In this document: piece by piece, positions 51,818-60,779 of the stretch | Numbering within the stretch: position 1 is the stretch's first letter | Layout of the letters: each line of letters opens with the position of its first letter | Assembly (NCBI RefSeq): GCF_020880995.1 | Contig: NZ_JAJISD010000005.1 | Coordinates: forward strand, 1-64,000 | Length of the DNA stretch: 64,000 nt | Direction of reading: 5' to 3' | DNA from: Reyranella aquatilis | Lineage (GTDB): Bacteria > Pseudomonadota > Alphaproteobacteria > Reyranellales > Reyranellaceae | The notes under the pieces: generated by a model | Database searches by the model: none | What the model was told of the DNA's origin: nothing | The model's input: only the letters and a program-made list of their open reading frames with translations | Translations under genes and position numbers: made by a program

Positions 51818-52794
51818 TCCTCGTCACCGGCGCCGCCGGCTTCATCGGCTCTAACGTCGCCGCCGCCCTGAACGAGAAGGGTCGCGACGATCTCGTGGTC
51901 TGCGACTGGCTGGGGCAGGACGCGCGCTGGATGAACCTGCGCAAGCGCATGTTCCGCGACTTCGTGTTCCCCGAAGATCTCGAGGGCTACCTGCGGAGGG
52001 CCGACGGGATCGAGGCCGTCATCCACATGGGCGCCAACTCCTCGACGACGGCAACCGACGGCGACTCGATCCTGCGGACGAATTTCAAGTTCTCGCTCAT
52101 GCTGCTGGACTGGTGCGCCGCGCGCGGCGTGCCGCTGGTCTATGCCTCCTCGGCCGCGACCTACGGCGACGGTGACAGCGGGTTTGCCGACGGCCTCTCC
52201 TTCGAGGCGCTGCGCGCGCTGCGACCGCTCAACCTCTACGGCTGGAGCAAGCACCAGTTCGACCTGGTCGTGGCCGAGCGCGTCGCCCGCGGCCTGCCGC
52301 TGCCGCCGAAATGCATCGGGCTGAAGTTCTTCAACGTGTTCGGGCAGAACGAGTATCACAAGGGCGACATGATGAGCGTGGTCGCCAAGAACCACGCGAC
52401 CGCCGCCGAGGGCGGCGAGGTGAAACTCTTCAAGAGCCACCGCCCCGACTTCGTCGATGGCGGCCAGAGGCGCGACTTCATCTATGTCGACGACGTGGTG
52501 GACGTGGTGCTGTGGTGCCTCGAGGCCGGTCCGCGGCAGGGCCTGTTCAACGTCGGCACCGGCACCGCCGTCTCCTTCCGCGAACTGATCGAGGCGCTGT
52601 TCGCCGCCGTCGGCCGCGCGCCCAACATCTCCTACGTGCCGATGCCGGAGAGCCTGCGCGCGAAGTACCAGTATTTCACGCTGGCCCCGCTCGATTCGCT
52701 GCGGGCCGCCGGCTACGCCGCGCCCTTCACGAATGTCGGCCCGGCCGTGGCCCGCTACGTGAAGTACCTCTCGGGCAACGACCGGTATCGGTAG
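51814..52794 (+). CDS. hldD: ADP-glyceromanno-heptose 6-epimerase
   Basis: This 326-residue short-chain dehydrogenase-type epimerase has the NAD(P)-binding start ILVTGAAGFIGSNVAAAL, the family-typical HMGANSSTTATDGD, the catalytic YGWSKHQFD (YxxxK), and KFFNVFGQNEYHKGDMMSV near residue 170. It converts ADP-D-glycero- to ADP-L-glycero-manno-heptose. It starts with GTG inside the end of hldE, showing translational coupling. Its TAG stop is the first three bases of a palindromic element (52792-52794). The length is normal for the family, so the element has not visibly shortened it. Confidence 0.95.
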   Translation: MILVTGAAGFIGSNVAAALNEKGRDDLVVCDWLGQDARWMNLRKRMFRDFVFPEDLEGYLRRADGIEAVIHMGANSSTTATDGDSILRTNFKFSLMLLDWCAARGVPLVYASSAATYGDGDSGFADGLSFEALRALRPLNLYGWSKHQFDLVVAERVARGLPLPPKCIGLKFFNVFGQNEYHKGDMMSVVAKNHATAAEGGEVKLFKSHRPDFVDGGQRRDFIYVDDVVDVVLWCLEAGPRQGLFNVGTGTAVSFRELIEALFAAVGRAPNISYVPMPESLRAKYQYFTLAPLDSLRAAGYAAPFTNVGPAVARYVKYLSGNDRYR

Positions 52795-52875
52795 AGCCTT
52801 TCCGCTTCAAGTCGACCCGCACACCTCATCCCTAGAGTCTTTCCGGCTCAGATTGACCCACGGAACCTCATCCAG
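52792..52875. repeat. Fragment of palindromic element family 1 (both termini back to back)
   Basis: TAGAGCCTTTCCGCTTCAAG plus TCGACCCGCACACCTCATCC match the left end of the 34534 element. TAGAGTCTTTCCGGCTCAGA plus TTGACCCACGG match the reverse complement of its right end. The middle is missing. The first three bases are the hldD stop codon. Confidence 0.6.
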
Positions 52876-53076
52876 AGAGGCTGGCTCGAAATGAATTGAA
52901 TCGCTTCAAGCACTTACCTCATCCTGAGGAGCGCGCCACCGGCGCGCGTCTCGAAGGATGGGCAACAGGCAAGGTGCGCGTTCCCACCCTTCGAGACGCA
53001 TCGCTGCGCGATGCTCCTCAGGGTGAGGGCGTTGTTGAAGCGCGCGGTGATTCTATTTCATCCCGACAGGCCCTAG
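52876..53076. repeat. Palindromic element, related to family 1 but with other termini
   Basis: The core (CTCATCCTGAGGAGCGC ... CGTCTCGAAGGATG ... CCCTTCGAGACGC ... GCTCCTCAGGGTGAG) is the same as in 34534-34709. The outer ends differ and are inverted copies of each other: GGCTCGAAATGAATTGAATC and GATTCTATTTCATCCCGACAG. So two end types share one core. It lies between hldD and the methyltransferase gene and contains no gene. Confidence 0.6.
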
Positions 53077-53084
53077 GAGCGGCC

Positions 53085-54188
53085 TCACGCTGGCGGCAGC
53101 TCGCCCTTCTTCTTCACGAAGCGGATGAAGGTGTTGGGCGCGATTCGGTCGCTGTCGAACACCAGTTCCACCGCGCCGCAGGCCAGCAGGGCGTCGAGCC
53201 AGGGCGCGACGGTCGGCGTTTCGGGGCGGCCGACATCGTCGATGCCGATGACCGTATCGGGACCGCACTTCGACCAGATCGTGCGCAGCACCGGGTCCAT
53301 CAGCACGCCCATGTCGAGGTCGAGCCAGACGAAGCTGAGCGGCGCCTTCAACTGGGCGCAGGTCTTGGTCGCATCGCCCTTGACCGGCGTCAGCGGCAGG
53401 ATGCGCGACCACTTGGTGAGGAAGCCGAACGCGTCGAACTCGTCGTCGCGGAACGAGCCGACACCCAGCGCACCGCCCGCCGGGTCGTCGATCTCGAAGC
53501 CGTGGAACGTATCGAACGCGTAGTAATGCTTGCTCGCGCCCAGCGCCCTGATCAGCCAGGCGAGCTTCACCGACAGGATGCCGCGGAAGCAGCCGAACTC
53601 CGCCACGTCGCCCTCGACCGCTAGCGCCTTCTCGAGGAACGGGAAGATCAGCGAGATGTTGGCTTCCTGCCGCATCCCGGCGATCTCGGGCGGCATCAGC
53701 GCCTTGATCCGGGCCTGCGTGTAGTCGACCAGGCTCTGATAGGCCTGGGCCGGCTCGGAAAAGGAGCGCAGGTGGCCGGCGATCTCGTCGACCACCTGGG
53801 CGATTACGGTGTTGTTGTCGCTCTTCACCGCATTCGACGGCCAGTCGCCGCGCGGGTTGGCGCGGAACTCGACGACCTTCTCGTCGAGATAGCGATCGTA
53901 CTCGGCGCACTTGGCGACGAAGGTGAAGGTCTCGGCCGTCGTGCCCTGCTGGGAGGCCCGCTTCAGGCAGTCGAGGAAGGCGCAGACCGCCTCATGCTGG
54001 CCGCGCGCATCGCCCAAGGCACGCCCCTCGGCGGCCCCCTTCAGAACGTCCAGGGCCGGCCCGCCGCCAAGCCCGGGCTGCATCCGGCCGGCGTGGTCCA
54101 CGAAAACCCTTGCCGTCGACCGGAAGGCCTCCGCGTCAGCCAGCCCGAAGCCCCTTCCCGATACCACTACGCTCGATCTCGAATTCAC
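53085..54188 (-). CDS. TylF/MycF-like O-methyltransferase-family protein
   Basis: This 367-residue protein has a SAM-methyltransferase fold of the TylF (macrocin O-methyltransferase) type in its C-terminal 220 residues. DVAEFGCFRGILSVKLAWL is the SAM motif, YYAFDTFHGFEIDD follows, and FVWLDLDMGVLMDPVL and IGIDDVGRPETP carry the acidic metal-binding residues. The N-terminal 140 residues are a helical extension (FRANPRGDWPSNAVKSDNNTV) of unknown role. A GTG at 54188 after GGAAAGGACCGCTG is the likely start. Such enzymes often methylate sugars, and the glycan-gene setting makes a surface-sugar substrate plausible. Confidence 0.78.
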   Translation of the reverse strand: MNSRSSVVVSGRGFGLADAEAFRSTARVFVDHAGRMQPGLGGGPALDVLKGAAEGRALGDARGQHEAVCAFLDCLKRASQQGTTAETFTFVAKCAEYDRYLDEKVVEFRANPRGDWPSNAVKSDNNTVIAQVVDEIAGHLRSFSEPAQAYQSLVDYTQARIKALMPPEIAGMRQEANISLIFPFLEKALAVEGDVAEFGCFRGILSVKLAWLIRALGASKHYYAFDTFHGFEIDDPAGGALGVGSFRDDEFDAFGFLTKWSRILPLTPVKGDATKTCAQLKAPLSFVWLDLDMGVLMDPVLRTIWSKCGPDTVIGIDDVGRPETPTVAPWLDALLACGAVELVFDSDRIAPNTFIRFVKKKGELPPA

Positions 54189-54269
54189 CAGCGGTCCTTT
54201 CCGGGACTGAACAGGCGCGGATGCTCGCACACTCCTCCCTCCGGTTGAAGCGCGATACGGCCGCAAACG

Positions 54270-56273
54270 TCAGGCGAAGAGAATGTCGCTGAGCGCGATG
54301 GCGTTGGCCCCGAGGAAGGAGATGGCGAGGTCGGTCGGCGCGTTGAAGACGTCGACGGTGGCGTGGAGATAAAGGCTCGTCGAGCTTCCGTCCGACTGGA
54401 TCTGGACGTGCGAGGCGTTGGTGTTGAACGCCGTCAGGTCGAGCTTGCTGGTGCCCGACATGAAATCGAAGATCGTGTCGTAGCCGGTGAGCAGATTGCT
54501 GTCGAGGAACTGCAGGTAGACGAAGATGTCGGCGCCGCCCATGCCGTGCAACGCGTCGCCGCCGCCGGCGCCAGTCAGGACATTGGCGCCGGCATTGCCG
54601 ATCAGCGTGTCCGACGTCGAGCCGCCGATCAGGTTCTCGACCGAGTTCATCGTGTCGAACAGCACGCCGTCGACATAGCCCGCCTGGGCGCGCAGGTCGG
54701 CATAGACGTGGCCGGTCGTGCCCTCGTAGGAGGCCGTGTCGATGCCGCCCTGGCCCCAGAGCTGGTTGGGCGTGCCGGCGTTGATGCCGCCGCCGATCAG
54801 CATGTCGTTACCCTCGCCGCCGTAGAGCAGGTCGCTCGACGCGCCGCCGGTCAGTCGGTTGGCGCCGGCATCGCCGACCAGCGTGCTGCGGCCGAGGCCC
54901 GCGGTGAGGTTCTCGATGCTGTCGTAGGTGTCGGCCAGCATGTAGTTCACCATGCCGTAGCCGGCCGACAGGTCGGCGTGGACGATTCCGCTGCGGCCGG
55001 CATAGGAGGCCGTGTCGATGCCCTCGCCGCCCCACAGCTCGTTGGTGCCGAAGCTGCCCATCAGCGTGTCGTCGCCTGCCCCACCGTACAGCACGTCCTT
55101 GCCGATGCCGCCGTCGATGAAGTCGTTGCCGCCGTTGCCGTGCAGCACGTTGGCGAGTTCGTTGCCGATGATGGTGTCGTTGCCGCCGCCGGCCACCAGC
55201 GTGCCGATCAGGGACTTCGTTTCACCCTCGAAGAGCAGCGTGTTGTAGACGTTGCCGTGCGCCTGGTACTCCGGCGTGCCCGCGGGCGCGTCGGAATTGA
55301 GGTCTGCAAGCTGGTCGACCGAGAAGCGCAGCCACTGGCCCGCCCGCAGATCGTCGTACTGGTCGCCGTTGAAGTTGCTGAGGTCGTAGGTCGTGTCGGC
55401 GCCCTGGGTCCACACCGTCTGGAAGATCTTGTGCGTCTCCGTCGTGCCGGTGTCCGGCGCCTCTTCACCGTTGATGTACTGCTGCCCGGTGCTGTTGCTC
55501 CAGGTGTAGACCGACTTCTCGGCCGGCGTCGTGTCGGTCTTTCCCTTGGCGAAGTTCGCGCCGTACATCGCCTGGAGGGCTGCGATGTCGTACATCATGT
55601 AGCCCGACACCGAGGAGCCGTTCGGCGCAATGGTGTTGGCATTGACGCTCACCTCGCCCGACAGGAACGAGGAGTAGCTCATCACCGTGAATTCGATGTT
55701 GCTGCGGTCGGCCGAGATGGCGCCGTTCGGAAAGGGCTCGAACGGGTGCTTGAGGCCCATCGCGTGGCCGATCTCGTGGATGATCGTGGCGAAGGAATCG
55801 TTGCCGTAGAGCTGGTCGGAGTCGGGGTCACCGTTGTCGCCGAGGAAGACGTCGCCCGAACTGTTCGAGATCGCGCCCTCGTGATTGTACGGGTAGCTCG
55901 CATGCGAGCCGCCTTCGTTGCCGGGTAGGCTGGTCGCGCCCGCGACGCGGATGGCGGCGTCCGAGTCCTCCGCCAGATCGAAGGAAACGCCAGTGAACTG
56001 CGTGATCAGCCTGAAGCCGATTTCGGAGGCGTCCTGCTGCTCCTGGGTCGTCGGCTTGAAGGCGGCCAGGCCGCTCGGGTCCTGGTAATCGTCCGGATAC
56101 TCGTCCGCGGAGGTCGGGAAGAAGTAGGTAAAGGCCGTCGCCGCTTCCAGGCCGTCGGCATCCGATGTCCAGTAATTATTGGACAGCAGGGCCCGCACGT
56201 TCGCGTCGACGAGGGTGTAGGAAGCGAAGGTGCCGGCATAAAGGCCGCCCTTGGTGATCGCCGGATCGGCCAT
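54270..56273 (-). CDS. Serralysin-type M10 metalloprotease with RTX repeats
   Basis: This 667-residue secreted zinc protease has HEIGHAMGLKHP (residues 166-177, three zinc histidines and the catalytic Glu) and the Met-turn VMSYSS (197-202). A M10 C-terminal domain follows (TTYDLSNFNGDQYDDLRAGQWLRFS), then RTX calcium-binding turns (GNGGNDFIDGG, GGAGDDTLMG) at about 370-560. A C-terminal module ends IALSDILFA, like the beta-helix protein at 26189. Serralysins leave by type I secretion and lack N-terminal signals, as here. The ATG at 56273 is chosen because GTGAGG lies nine bases upstream; an ATG at 56282 is possible. There is no adjacent inhibitor gene and no PrtDEF-type exporter. It may process surface proteins of this island. 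Confidence 0.9.
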   Translation of the reverse strand: MADPAITKGGLYAGTFASYTLVDANVRALLSNNYWTSDADGLEAATAFTYFFPTSADEYPDDYQDPSGLAAFKPTTQEQQDASEIGFRLITQFTGVSFDLAEDSDAAIRVAGATSLPGNEGGSHASYPYNHEGAISNSSGDVFLGDNGDPDSDQLYGNDSFATIIHEIGHAMGLKHPFEPFPNGAISADRSNIEFTVMSYSSFLSGEVSVNANTIAPNGSSVSGYMMYDIAALQAMYGANFAKGKTDTTPAEKSVYTWSNSTGQQYINGEEAPDTGTTETHKIFQTVWTQGADTTYDLSNFNGDQYDDLRAGQWLRFSVDQLADLNSDAPAGTPEYQAHGNVYNTLLFEGETKSLIGTLVAGGGNDTIIGNELANVLHGNGGNDFIDGGIGKDVLYGGAGDDTLMGSFGTNELWGGEGIDTASYAGRSGIVHADLSAGYGMVNYMLADTYDSIENLTAGLGRSTLVGDAGANRLTGGASSDLLYGGEGNDMLIGGGINAGTPNQLWGQGGIDTASYEGTTGHVYADLRAQAGYVDGVLFDTMNSVENLIGGSTSDTLIGNAGANVLTGAGGGDALHGMGGADIFVYLQFLDSNLLTGYDTIFDFMSGTSKLDLTAFNTNASHVQIQSDGSSTSLYLHATVDVFNAPTDLAISFLGANAIALSDILFA

Positions 56274-56509
56274 GTTCAGCATCCTCACAGAAAGCCACTC
56301 ACGGATATCGGCTCTAGCCCTGCGCCTCATTCCTGACAAGTTCGAGTACACCGTTTGCGTGCAGAATCACGGTGGGTGCGACGCGAAGTGGCACGCTTCG
56401 CGCGCAAAATCACCCCGTTGCGTTCGCGCGCGTACCCCCGATGGTGCCCCTGACACGGGCGGGCGGGCTCCCTATATTCACGCACGAGGCGGATGCGACA
56501 GGAGCGGAC

Positions 56510-56959
56510 ATGCCGACATACACGAAGACCCCCGAAGCCCTTGCGAAACTTTCCCCCGAACAGTTCTACGTGACGCAGGAGAGCGGCACCGAACGTCCCG
56601 GGACGGGCGCGCTGCTGCACAACAAGCAGCCCGGCATCTACGTCGACATCGTGTCGGGCGAACCGCTCTTCGCCTCGTCCGACAAATATGAATCGGGATG
56701 CGGCTGGCCGAGCTTCACCAAGCCGATCGAGCCGGCAAACGTTTCCGAGTTCAAGGACATGTCGCACGGCATGGTGCGCATCGAGGTGCGCTCGAAGCAT
56801 GGCGACAGCCATCTCGGCCACGTCTTCCCGGACGGCCCGCGCGACCGCGGCGGCCTGCGCTATTGCATCAATTCAGCCTCGCTGCGCTTCGTCCATCGCG
56901 ACGACATGGCGGCGCAGGGCTATGGCGACTATCTCGACCAGGTGGAGGACGTGAAATGA
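56510..56959 (+). CDS. msrB: Peptide methionine-R-sulfoxide reductase, zinc-less type
   Basis: This 149-residue enzyme reduces methionine-R-sulfoxide in proteins. The catalytic cysteine is in [12 protein letters not shown], and a second, possibly resolving, cysteine is in [22 protein letters not shown] is the conserved centre. The two CxxC zinc pairs of the E. coli type are replaced (VDIVSG and RSKHGDSH), so this is the zinc-free form. An ATG at 56510 after ACAGGAGCGGAC is chosen over upstream starts. Its stop overlaps the msrA start (ATGA). The two enzymes together repair both stereoisomers. Confidence 0.93.
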   Translation: MPTYTKTPEALAKLSPEQFYVTQESGTERPGTGALLHNKQPGIYVDIVSGEPLFASSDKYESGCGWPSFTKPIEPANVSEFKDMSHGMVRIEVRSKHGDSHLGHVFPDGPRDRGGLRYCINSASLRFVHRDDMAAQGYGDYLDQVEDVK

Positions 56960-57474
56960 GCACGGAACGCGCGGTTCTCGCCGGCGGCTGCTTCTGGGGC
57001 ATGCAGGATCTGATCCGCCGCATGCCCGGCGTCGTGTCGACGCGGGTCGGCTACACCGGCGGCCATGTCGCCAACGCGACCTACCGCAACCATGACGGCC
57101 ATGCCGAGGCGATCGAGATCGTCTTCGATCCGGCAAAAACCAGCTTCCGCAAGATCCTGGAGTTCTTCTTCCAGATCCACGATCCCTCGACGCTGAATCG
57201 CCAGGGCAACGACCGCGGGACTTCCTACCGCTCGGCCATTTTCTACACGAGCGACGAGCAGCGCCGGGTCGCGGAAGACACGATCGCCGACGTCGATGCC
57301 TCGGGCCTGTGGCCCGGTAAGGTGGTGACTGAAGTGACCGCGGCCGCCGAATTCTGGGAGGCCGAGCCCGAGCACCAGGATTATCTGGAGCGGATTCCCA
57401 ACGGCTACACCTGCCACTTCGTCCGGCCGAACTGGAAGCTCCCGGTGCGCGCCAAGGCGGCCCAGCCCGCCTGA
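56956..57474 (+). CDS. msrA: Peptide methionine-S-sulfoxide reductase
   Basis: This 172-residue enzyme reduces methionine-S-sulfoxide. The catalytic motif [11 protein letters not shown] is at residues 10-20. [14 protein letters not shown] and [12 protein letters not shown] form the substrate pocket, and [19 protein letters not shown] is the conserved later block. It is in the cytoplasm, as no signal peptide is present. It is translationally coupled to msrB by the ATGA overlap and convergent with the AsmA-family gene (18 bp). Confidence 0.95.
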   Translation: MSTERAVLAGGCFWGMQDLIRRMPGVVSTRVGYTGGHVANATYRNHDGHAEAIEIVFDPAKTSFRKILEFFFQIHDPSTLNRQGNDRGTSYRSAIFYTSDEQRRVAEDTIADVDASGLWPGKVVTEVTAAAEFWEAEPEHQDYLERIPNGYTCHFVRPNWKLPVRAKAAQPA

Positions 57475-57492
57475 GGCCGGACGGCTGCGGTC

Positions 57493-60400
57493 TCAGCGCT
57501 CGGGCGCGGGCAGCGATCGCAGGGTCGGCGACGACAGGGGCCCTTGCACCGACATGACGTAGTCGACAGACCCCGGCGTGCCGGTGTCGAGGGCGATCAG
57601 CGTGTCGACGGTGCCCTGCCGCAGGTCGAAGCGGCTTTTGACATAGGCCGTGGCATGCGGTGCCTTCGCCGTGTGCTCGTCAAAGGCGAGGATGCCGCCC
57701 TCCAGCGCGAAGGCGCCGCGCGTCTCGATCCAGCTGCCGACGAACCCGTCGATCACCGCCGAGGTGAAACCCATCTGCGTGCTGAACAGGCTAGCGAGCC
57801 CGGTGGCGAATGAGGCGAAGGACGCCGAGCCCCGCACCACGCTCGCACGGACCTCGCCGCGCGAGCGTCCACGGCCCACGGCCGAGACGAAGAGTTCGTC
57901 GAGCGTGCCGCCCTCGCCTCTCCAGACCATCTCTTCGACGTCGAGCGTGCCATTCAGCGCCACCGCGAGCTGGTCGGTGCCGAACTCGTTGGCGGCGCCC
58001 GCCACCGCGATGGTGCGCGAGATGTCGATGTTGCGCACGCTGCCGGCCACCTCGATCGCGGGCGTGGCAGCGCGCGCATCGACCCGCGCCGTCAGGTCGA
58101 AGGCGGCACCTTCGAGCGTGCCGGACAGCCGCGTGACGTCGAGGACGCCGCGCTCCAGCCGCGCCGAGAGTTCGACCATGCCCAGCGCATAGGATCCCCA
58201 GGCGACGTTCGGCGTTGCGAGCGTCAGAGTCGCGTCGAGCGTGCTCAGCGCGTCCGTCAGCCCCGAGCTTCCCGTCGCCCTCGAGGTCCCGCCTCGTGAA
58301 TAGCCCGCGCTTCCTGCGCCCGACCGCGGTGCCGCGGGCAGCCAGCGATCCAGCCGCAGCCCACCGGGCGCCCGCAACGAGGCCACGACATGCGGGCGCG
58401 CGGTCAGGGTCGAGGAGAATTCGCCCGAAAGCGCCATGCCGTCGATCGCGAGGGTGCCGCGGAACGTCGCGTGGCTCGAATCGCCGTGGAAGGCGCCGTC
58501 GGCTTCCACGTCCGCCAGCTCTTCGCGGGGGCCGCCGCCGGCCGCCGCGAGGAAGGCGCCGAGTTCGAGGCCGGCCACCGAGAAGCGCGGGAAATCGAAG
58601 CGGCGGTCGCCGTCGAAGGACATGCGCCCGGCGGCGGTGAAGGTGGCGCCGAGCATGGAGACCGACAGGTCCGACAGCGCCGCTTCCTTGAGCGTACCCA
58701 CCGCGCGGCCCGCCACCTGGGCAGCCCCTATGCGCCCGTGGACGAAGCGCGGCAGCGCCGCGAAATCGAGCATGCGGTCGGCATCGCGCAGAACGCCGCG
58801 CCAGTGCAGGTCGAAGCGCGGAACGGTGCCGTAGTCGGCGATCGCGCCTGAGAGTTCGATATGCGAGCCCAGCAGCTCGCCCACGCCGACATGCTTGAGC
58901 CTGAGTTCGTTGCCGCGGATGACGACATGGGCGTCGACGTCGCGGGCGGTCTCCCCGCGATAGAGCACGTGGTCGAAGCGCGCCGCGAAGTTCAGCACCG
59001 GCGGCGGCGGTTCGTCCGCGGGCGGCGGCGAGGCCGGGGTCGCGTCGGGCGCGGGCATCAGCCCCTGCAAGGCCGCGCCGGTCAGTTGATAGGCGTCGAG
59101 GTTGAGATCCGGCAGATGGATTCGGGCGGTGATGACCGTCGGGATCGAATAGGCGATGTCGGCGGTCGCGGTCCCGCGCTGGTCGTCGAGTTCGAACGTC
59201 GCGTCGCTGACATGCACGACGCCTTTTGCAGGCCGCGTCCGGCCGGCGATCCGCAGGGTCTGCAGCCGGTCGGGCGGCAGCGACGACGTGTCGATGCCGA
59301 TCCACTTCAGCGTGCGGCGCAGGTCCCGCCCCTCGACCTCGATGAGGCCGTCGTAGCCCGCCTCCCTGGCATCGCCCTCGAAGCCGGCCTTGCGGTTGAC
59401 CCTGAAGTCGCCCGGCAGCACGGCCCTGAGCGCCAGCACGTGGAGCACGTCGTCGCGGTAGCGGAAGCTCGTTTCGAGATCGCGCACCGTGTCGCGGCGA
59501 TAACGCAGCGCCCCGACCTCGCAGGTCAGTCGCACTTCCAGGGACGACAGCTCGTCGTCAGGCCGTCCCGTTTGCAGCGCTGCGCGGGCCGCCGCGCCGG
59601 TCGGCTCCACGAAGAGCGACCCGCCCTGCAGCCGCTCCAGCCATCGGTCGGCGTCGAGTTGCGGCGACGCGAGCCGCCCGCTCACCGTCGTCGTCCCGCC
59701 CCCGTCGATGAGCAGGCTGCCGCGGATCCGCTCGTCGCCCAGCTGGATATCGAGATCGTCGAGCGAGAGCCGGTCGCCGGCCAGCGCGAGATCGGTCGAC
59801 GCTGTCAGCCTGCGCGCGATCGCCTCGTTCACCCGCATCGGCCTGCGGCCGCTCGCGCTCGTGATCGCCTCGACGAACTCCGGCAGGAACTCCGCCTCGA
59901 CGGACAGGCGGCCGCGCAACGGATCGCCCGCGGTGCGCTCACCCGGCCAACCCGCAAAGACGAGGCGCCCGCCGGGCACGCCAAGCCCCAGCCTCACCGG
60001 CGCCTCGGCCGTTTCCGCGAGCCGCAGGCCGAGCGCGAAGGAAACCGGCACGCCGTTCAGGACGGCGGTGCCATCCAGCGCGAGCCGGCCCGCGGTACCG
60101 TCGAACGATCCGGAGAGATCGATCGCGCGGGCGTCGAGCGGCTGGCCCGACAGTCCGATGGCGTCGACGATCCGGCCGCCGCGAATTTCGAGCCGGGCGA
60201 TCGAGATCGCCGGCACGCTGGGCGCAGAACCGTCGGCCACCGGCAGGCGCCAGTTGGGGCCTTGTCCGGGTTCGCGCGGCAGCACCAGCCGCGGTTCAAG
60301 GACCACCACGCGCTGCAGGCCGATGCGCCCCTGCAGGATGGCCCGCCAGGACAATGTCACCGTGAGTTGCCGTGCTTCGAGCATATCCGGGGCCAGGGCG

Positions 60401-60657
60401 CCCGGCGCGTTGCCGACGCGAAGCCGCTGCGCGACCAGGACGGGCTGCGGCAGCAGCGTGATGTCGAGCGGACCGTCGAGGCCGACGTCGCGCCCGATCG
60501 CCTCGGTCAGGAATGCGGCCAGACGTGCCTTGTACGGCCCCCAGTCGACGACCTTGGGAAGGATGAACAGACCGGCCACGACGACGACCACGCAGACGGC
60601 GATCCACGCCGACATCCGCACGAGAAAACCAGCCGTTCTCAACGACCATGCGAACAT
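57493..60657 (-). CDS. AsmA-family inner-membrane protein
   Basis: This 1054-residue protein is anchored by one N-terminal helix (about 12-34) and otherwise lies in the periplasm. The first part, GLFILPKVVDWGPYKARLAAFLTEAIGRDVGLDGPLDITLLPQPVL, is the AsmA N-terminal domain. The later part (NEFGTDQLAVALNGTLDVEEMVW, AFALEGGILAFDEHTAKAPHATAYVKSRFDLRQG) resembles the AsmA C-terminal domain. Such proteins form long beta-groove bridges for phospholipid supply to the outer membrane. A low-complexity Ser/Gly/Arg stretch at about 785-805 looks like a linker. It is a single gene, convergent with msrA. Confidence 0.85.
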   Translation of the reverse strand: MFAWSLRTAGFLVRMSAWIAVCVVVVVAGLFILPKVVDWGPYKARLAAFLTEAIGRDVGLDGPLDITLLPQPVLVAQRLRVGNAPGALAPDMLEARQLTVTLSWRAILQGRIGLQRVVVLEPRLVLPREPGQGPNWRLPVADGSAPSVPAISIARLEIRGGRIVDAIGLSGQPLDARAIDLSGSFDGTAGRLALDGTAVLNGVPVSFALGLRLAETAEAPVRLGLGVPGGRLVFAGWPGERTAGDPLRGRLSVEAEFLPEFVEAITSASGRRPMRVNEAIARRLTASTDLALAGDRLSLDDLDIQLGDERIRGSLLIDGGGTTTVSGRLASPQLDADRWLERLQGGSLFVEPTGAAARAALQTGRPDDELSSLEVRLTCEVGALRYRRDTVRDLETSFRYRDDVLHVLALRAVLPGDFRVNRKAGFEGDAREAGYDGLIEVEGRDLRRTLKWIGIDTSSLPPDRLQTLRIAGRTRPAKGVVHVSDATFELDDQRGTATADIAYSIPTVITARIHLPDLNLDAYQLTGAALQGLMPAPDATPASPPPADEPPPPVLNFAARFDHVLYRGETARDVDAHVVIRGNELRLKHVGVGELLGSHIELSGAIADYGTVPRFDLHWRGVLRDADRMLDFAALPRFVHGRIGAAQVAGRAVGTLKEAALSDLSVSMLGATFTAAGRMSFDGDRRFDFPRFSVAGLELGAFLAAAGGGPREELADVEADGAFHGDSSHATFRGTLAIDGMALSGEFSSTLTARPHVVASLRAPGGLRLDRWLPAAPRSGAGSAGYSRGGTSRATGSSGLTDALSTLDATLTLATPNVAWGSYALGMVELSARLERGVLDVTRLSGTLEGAAFDLTARVDARAATPAIEVAGSVRNIDISRTIAVAGAANEFGTDQLAVALNGTLDVEEMVWRGEGGTLDELFVSAVGRGRSRGEVRASVVRGSASFASFATGLASLFSTQMGFTSAVIDGFVGSWIETRGAFALEGGILAFDEHTAKAPHATAYVKSRFDLRQGTVDTLIALDTGTPGSVDYVMSVQGPLSSPTLRSLPAPER

Positions 60658-60779
60658 CGAGGATACCGTGACGACAGCGACTTGCCGGAGTTTGATTTCG
60701 AACGGAGCCTAGGCGGCCCTGGCAGGAGCTTCAAGGTTGGCGGCATCCGAGCGGCTGCGGGCCCGGTACCGCAGCGCCC

